From NCBI GenBank assembly GCA_947626485.1, contig CANQSG010000064.1:1-9894 (forward strand): DNA of 9,894 nt. The letters run 5' to 3'. A model generated the notes under the pieces. The model ran no database searches. It was not told the DNA's origin and was given only the letters and a program-made list of their open reading frames with translations. The stretch's first letter is position 1, and each line of letters opens with the position of its first letter. The DNA is from an uncultured Clostridia bacterium. GTDB lineage: Bacteria > Bacillota > Clostridia > Oscillospirales > Acutalibacteraceae. Both the position numbers and the translations under genes were made by a program. Shown here piece after piece: positions 7,206 to 9,894 of the stretch.

Positions 7206-8024
7206 ATGCTGCAATCCACCGACCGCGAAGCCATTCTGCGGCTGAAATTGTTTCTCTTTGACCTTGACGGAACGCTTTATCTCGGCGATCAGGTCTATCC
7301 CTATTCCGCTGAACTGCTCGAGACCATTCGCAAAACCGGCGGCCGCTCGCTTTTTATGACGAACAATTCCTCGAAAAGCGTCATCGACTACGTTGCGAAG
7401 CTTAACCGCCTCGGCCTGCCCGCCACGCCCGACGATTTTATCACCTCGGTGCAGGCGACGGTGCACTATCTGCGCGGCCATTATCCCGACGCCGTGCTCT
7501 ACGTCTGCGGCACCCGCTCGATGCAGGAGGAGCTCGCGCAGAACGGGTTTCGAATCACGACCGACCTCGACAAGGTCAACTGCATCGTCATGGGCTTTGA
7601 TACCGAATTGACCTTCCGCAAGCTCGAGGACGTCTGCCGCCTGCTGCTGACCCGCGACCTGCCCTATCTCGCCACGAATCCCGACGTCGTCTGTCCGACC
7701 GAATTCGGCAGCGTGCCCGACTGCGGCAGCGTCAGCGAAATGATCTTCAACGCGACCGGCAAGCGCCCCTTCTTCATCGGCAAGCCCGAGCCGCTGATGC
7801 CGCAGCTCGCGATGGAGCGCTTCGGCTGTACCGGGGAACAGACCGCCGTCATCGGCGACCGGATTTATACCGACATCCGCTCGGGGCTCAACGCCGGCGC
7901 CTATTCCATCCTCGTCATGAGCGGCGAGACCACGCCCGAGATCCTCGCCGCCTCGCCCGACAAGCCTGACCTCGTCCTGCCCGACGCCGGCGCTCTGATC
8001 CCGGTGCTGCGCAGCCGATTATAA
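7206..8024 (+). CDS. HAD-IIA family (NagD-like) sugar/nucleotide phosphatase
   Basis: This 272-aa cytoplasmic haloacid dehalogenase-type phosphatase is of the NagD / p-nitrophenyl phosphatase subgroup. Motif I is FDLDGTLY with nucleophile Asp19 and acid-base Asp21. Motif II is TNN at 52-54, motif III is Lys193 in IGKPEP, and motif IV is GDRIYTDI with Asp218 and Asp223. The cap domain (about 80-180) sits between motifs II and III, as in class C2 members. These Mg-dependent enzymes dephosphorylate small phosphorylated metabolites; the actual substrate cannot be read from sequence. The start has GGAGG at 7194-7198 with 7-nt spacing. The gene stands alone between its own promoter and terminator, so neighbours give no clue to its role. 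Confidence 0.93.
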   Translation: MLQSTDREAILRLKLFLFDLDGTLYLGDQVYPYSAELLETIRKTGGRSLFMTNNSSKSVIDYVAKLNRLGLPATPDDFITSVQATVHYLRGHYPDAVLYVCGTRSMQEELAQNGFRITTDLDKVNCIVMGFDTELTFRKLEDVCRLLLTRDLPYLATNPDVVCPTEFGSVPDCGSVSEMIFNATGKRPFFIGKPEPLMPQLAMERFGCTGEQTAVIGDRIYTDIRSGLNAGAYSILVMSGETTPEILAASPDKPDLVLPDAGALIPVLRSRL

Positions 8025-8037
8025 CTTCATATTTTCG

Positions 8038-8084
8038 CGGGGAAACGCACCCGGTCGACCGACCGCGCGTTTCCCCGTTTTTTT
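8038..8084 (+). terminator. Intrinsic terminator after the HAD phosphatase gene
   Basis: CGGGGAAACGC (8038-8048) pairs perfectly with GCGTTTCCCCG (8067-8077), giving 11 bp followed at once by seven T (8078-8084). The loop contains the self-complementary CGGTCGACCG (8052-8061), which may form a small inner hairpin. Confidence 0.93.
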
Positions 8085-8096
8085 ATGAAAAAGGTC

Positions 8097-8125
8097 TTGA
8101 CAACCGCGTGCATACTGTATATAAT
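8097..8125 (+). promoter_or_regulatory. Consensus promoter of the GntR-ABC operon
   Basis: TTGACA (8097-8102) and TATAAT (8120-8125) with a 17-bp spacer match the housekeeping consensus perfectly. A start near 8132 excludes the in-frame ATG at 8085 as the regulator's start. Such a strong promoter would be expected to need repression. Confidence 0.92.
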
Positions 8126-8136
8126 GAAAATATACA
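8116..8136 (+). promoter_or_regulatory. Putative GntR/YtrA operator overlapping the -10
   Basis: TGTATAT (8116-8122) and ATATACA (8130-8136) form a perfect inverted repeat with a 7-bp spacer, centred just downstream of the -10. GntR dimers bind such palindromes, and the position would block RNA polymerase. Autorepression by the first gene product is inferred. Confidence 0.65.
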
Positions 8137-8156
8137 ATAAATACGGAGGTGGCTGC

Positions 8157-8534
8157 GTGTATATCAAAATCGACAATCGCTGCGGGACGCCGATCTACGA
8201 CCAGATCTATTCACAGATCAAGGGGCAGATCATCAGCGGCGCCCTGCGCGAGGACGAAATGCTGCCCTCGATCCGGGGGCTGGCGAAGGATCTGCGCATC
8301 AGCTTTATCACGACGAAACGCGCTTATGAGGAGCTTGAAAAGGACGGTTTTCTCTACACGGTGCCGGGCAAGGGGTGCTTCGTCGCGCCGAAAAACGTCG
8401 AGCTGCTGCGGGAGGAAAACCTGAAAAAAATCGAAGCGCATATCGACGAGATCGTCAAGCTGGCGGCGACCTGCAATTTGAGCCGACAGGAGCTTGTCGA
8501 CCTGCTTCTCTTTAGCATGGAGGAAGAAAAATGA
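8157..8534 (+). CDS. GntR-family transcriptional regulator, YtrA subfamily
   Basis: This 125-aa cytoplasmic DNA-binding regulator has an N-terminal GntR winged helix (about residues 10-78: PIYDQIYSQIKGQI, then LPSIRGLAKDLRIS, TTKRAYEELEKDGFLYTVPGKGCFV). A short C-terminal helical segment (about 80-125) is the size typical of YtrA members, which lack a large ligand domain and often control an adjacent ABC transporter. Translation starts at GTG 8157: GGAGG lies at 8145-8149 with 7-nt spacing, and the promoter sits downstream of the longer candidate ATG at 8085. The stop overlaps the next gene by four bases, so translation is coupled. Relatives respond to cell-wall-active antibiotics, but the inducer here is unknown. 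Confidence 0.93.
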   Translation: MYIKIDNRCGTPIYDQIYSQIKGQIISGALREDEMLPSIRGLAKDLRISFITTKRAYEELEKDGFLYTVPGKGCFVAPKNVELLREENLKKIEAHIDEIVKLAATCNLSRQELVDLLLFSMEEEK

Positions 8535-9388
8535 ACGCGATCGAAGTCAAAGATTTAACGAAAGCCTACCGTGATTTTACGCTCGGACCCCTGTCGTTTT
8601 CGCTGCCGGAGGGCTGTATCCTCGGACTCGTCGGCGAAAACGGCGCGGGCAAGAGCACGACGATCCGCGCCCTGCTCGGCATGGCGCACAAGGACGGCGG
8701 CAGCGTCGCCCTGTGTGGACGCGAGAGCGGGGAAGACCTGCGCGCGACCAAAGAGGAGATCGGCGTCGTGCTCGACGACGTCGGCATTCCCGCCTGTCTG
8801 ACCGCACGTCAGGTCGGCAACGTGATGGCGAAAACCTTCGCGAACTGGGATGCGCAGACCTTCACGGCGCTGCTGCAAAAGCTGTCCTTGCCGAAAAACA
8901 AACCCTTTCGCGATTTCTCGCGCGGGATGCGCATGAAGCTCGGCATCGCGGTCGCGCTATCCCACCACGCGCGTCTGCTGCTGCTCGACGAGCCGACCGC
9001 GGGGCTCGACCCGGTCGTGCGGGATGAGGTCGTCGAAATGCTGCTCGATTTCACGCGAGACGAAAAGCACACCGTTCTGATCTCCTCCCACATCGTCAGC
9101 GACCTCGAAAAGCTCTGCGATTACGTCGCCTTTCTGCACGAGGGCAAGCTGCTGCTCTTTGAAGAAAAGGACAAATTGCGGGAGGAATACGGCATGCTGT
9201 GCTGCGACGAGGCGGAATTCCGCCGCCTGCCGACCGACGCGGTGCTCTATTGCGCGCAAACGCCCTACAACGTGCAGGCACTCGTCCGGCGCGACGCCCT
9301 GCCGCCCGGCGCGGAAATACAGCCCGTCAGCCTCGAAGAGCTTTTCGTTTTTATGGTAAAACAACAGGGAAGGGAGCTCGCACAATGA
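8531..9388 (+). CDS. ABC transporter ATP-binding protein (YtrB/BcrA-like)
   Basis: This 285-aa ATPase energises the ABC-2 permease encoded next. Walker A is GENGAGKST (35-43), the signature is the variant SRGMR (130-134), Walker B is LLLLDEP (149-155), the D-loop is GLD (158-160) and the H-loop is SSH with His187. The Q-loop position reads VVLDDVG (79-85), so Asp replaces the usual Gln, as I recall for YtrB/BcrA-type exporters. The C-terminal extension (about 215-285) lacks a known domain. GGAGG at 8519-8523 is 7 nt before the ATG. The gene overlaps both neighbours by ATGA. Membership in an antibiotic-response or bacitracin-type export group is inferred from family and operon layout; the substrate is unknown. 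Confidence 0.94.
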   Translation: MNAIEVKDLTKAYRDFTLGPLSFSLPEGCILGLVGENGAGKSTTIRALLGMAHKDGGSVALCGRESGEDLRATKEEIGVVLDDVGIPACLTARQVGNVMAKTFANWDAQTFTALLQKLSLPKNKPFRDFSRGMRMKLGIAVALSHHARLLLLDEPTAGLDPVVRDEVVEMLLDFTRDEKHTVLISSHIVSDLEKLCDYVAFLHEGKLLLFEEKDKLREEYGMLCCDEAEFRRLPTDAVLYCAQTPYNVQALVRRDALPPGAEIQPVSLEELFVFMVKQQGRELAQ

Positions 9389-9894
9389 AAGGTTTGCTCT
9401 ATAAAGACTGGTGTCAGATGAAGCATTATTGCCGCGCCTATCTCTTGATCGCGGTGATCTTCCTCGCCGTCTCTTTTACCGACGACGATAACTTCTTTTT
9501 CGTCTTTTACCCCTGCCTGCTCTGCGGCATGATCCCCGTCACGCTGCTGAGCATCGACGAAAGCGGCGGCTGGCTGCGGTACAGCGGAACGCTGCCCTAT
9601 TCCGCCGCGCAGATCGTCAGCGCGAAATTCCTCATCGGCCTGTTTCCGACGGCGGCGGTGCTGCTCGCGACCGGCGTTTTGCAGACCGTCCGCATGTGCC
9701 TGCACGGCGCGTTTTTGCCCGCGCAGCTCGCGGTGCTGCTGCTCTCGATGCTGCTGATGACCCTCCTTTCGGTCGCGTTATGTCTGCCGCTGGTCTTTCG
9801 GTTCGGCGTCGAAAAGGGCAAGATCGTCTATTATATGATGATCGGGCTGTTTTTCGTGGCGCTGATGGTTTTTTCCCGCCTCGCGGTCGGGAAT
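9385..9894 (+). CDS. ABC-2 type transporter permease, N-terminal part (cut by window edge)
   Basis: The frame is open from ATG 9385 to the edge, giving 170 residues. It shows hydrophobic segments at about 19-30, 36-57, 82-104, 112-137 and 148-168, the pattern of ABC-2 permeases with several membrane helices. The cytoplasmic-start motif MKGLLYKDW and the DESGGWLRYSGTLPYS stretch (58-73) are typical of the small clostridial ABC-2 permeases linked to YtrA-type regulators. It is translated from AGGGAG (9371-9376, 8 nt spacing) and overlaps the ATPase stop by four bases. Together the two should form a membrane exporter or a lipid- or antibiotic-flippase-like complex; the cargo is not evident. More operon genes may follow beyond the window. 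Confidence 0.88.
   Translation, partial: MKGLLYKDWCQMKHYCRAYLLIAVIFLAVSFTDDDNFFFVFYPCLLCGMIPVTLLSIDESGGWLRYSGTLPYSAAQIVSAKFLIGLFPTAAVLLATGVLQTVRMCLHGAFLPAQLAVLLLSMLLMTLLSVALCLPLVFRFGVEKGKIVYYMMIGLFFVALMVFSRLAVGN

Noticed and set aside
8085..8156. Longer form of the GntR regulator starting at ATG 8085
   Set aside because: It starts upstream of the consensus promoter, right after the previous terminator; the GTG at 8157 has a proper ribosome site and matches the family start.

Overview
The window looks like a chromosomal segment from a GC-rich Clostridia-type Firmicute (Oscillospiraceae-like is my inference, not proven). The signs are a SigH-type sigma factor, strong AGGAGG-type ribosome binding sites, near-consensus TTGACA-N17-TATAAT promoters, compact intrinsic terminators, and a YtrA-type GntR regulator paired with an ABC transporter. 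Nearly every protein belongs to a recognisable family. I see no integrase, transposase, CRISPR array, phage gene or toxin-antitoxin module, so this is ordinary core and accessory chromosome rather than an island.

Left part (1-1854). The 5' part of a phosphoglucomutase/phosphomannomutase gene runs leftward off the edge. A divergent promoter region separates it from a rightward sigH-like gene. Next come a short region holding a degenerate tRNA-like sequence, a small protein with two zinc ribbons, and an intrinsic terminator.

Middle part (1860-5646). A three-gene operon encodes an OmpR-family response regulator, a membrane histidine kinase and a membrane-anchored HtrA-type serine protease. Its promoter region carries a TTTACA-N5-TTCACA direct repeat resembling PhoP-type boxes, which suggests autoregulation. 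A 16-bp bidirectional terminator closes the operon and also serves the convergent helicase gene. The layout suggests an envelope-stress or envelope-homeostasis circuit in which the two-component system controls a surface protease.

Right part (5658-9894). An RhlE-type DEAD-box RNA helicase reads leftward; its leader contains a hairpin followed by a T-rich tract that may act as an attenuator. Diverging from it is a monocistronic HAD-IIA (NagD-like) phosphatase with its own promoter and terminator. The last unit is a GntR (YtrA subfamily) regulator, an ABC ATPase and an ABC-2 permease cut by the edge, with successive 4-base ATGA overlaps. Its consensus promoter is overlapped by a TGTATAT-N7-ATATACA palindrome, which points to autorepression.

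I found no convincing new system. The items most worth a second look are the tRNA-like relic, the helicase leader, the direct repeat before the two-component operon, and the cysteine cluster in the kinase sensor domain.
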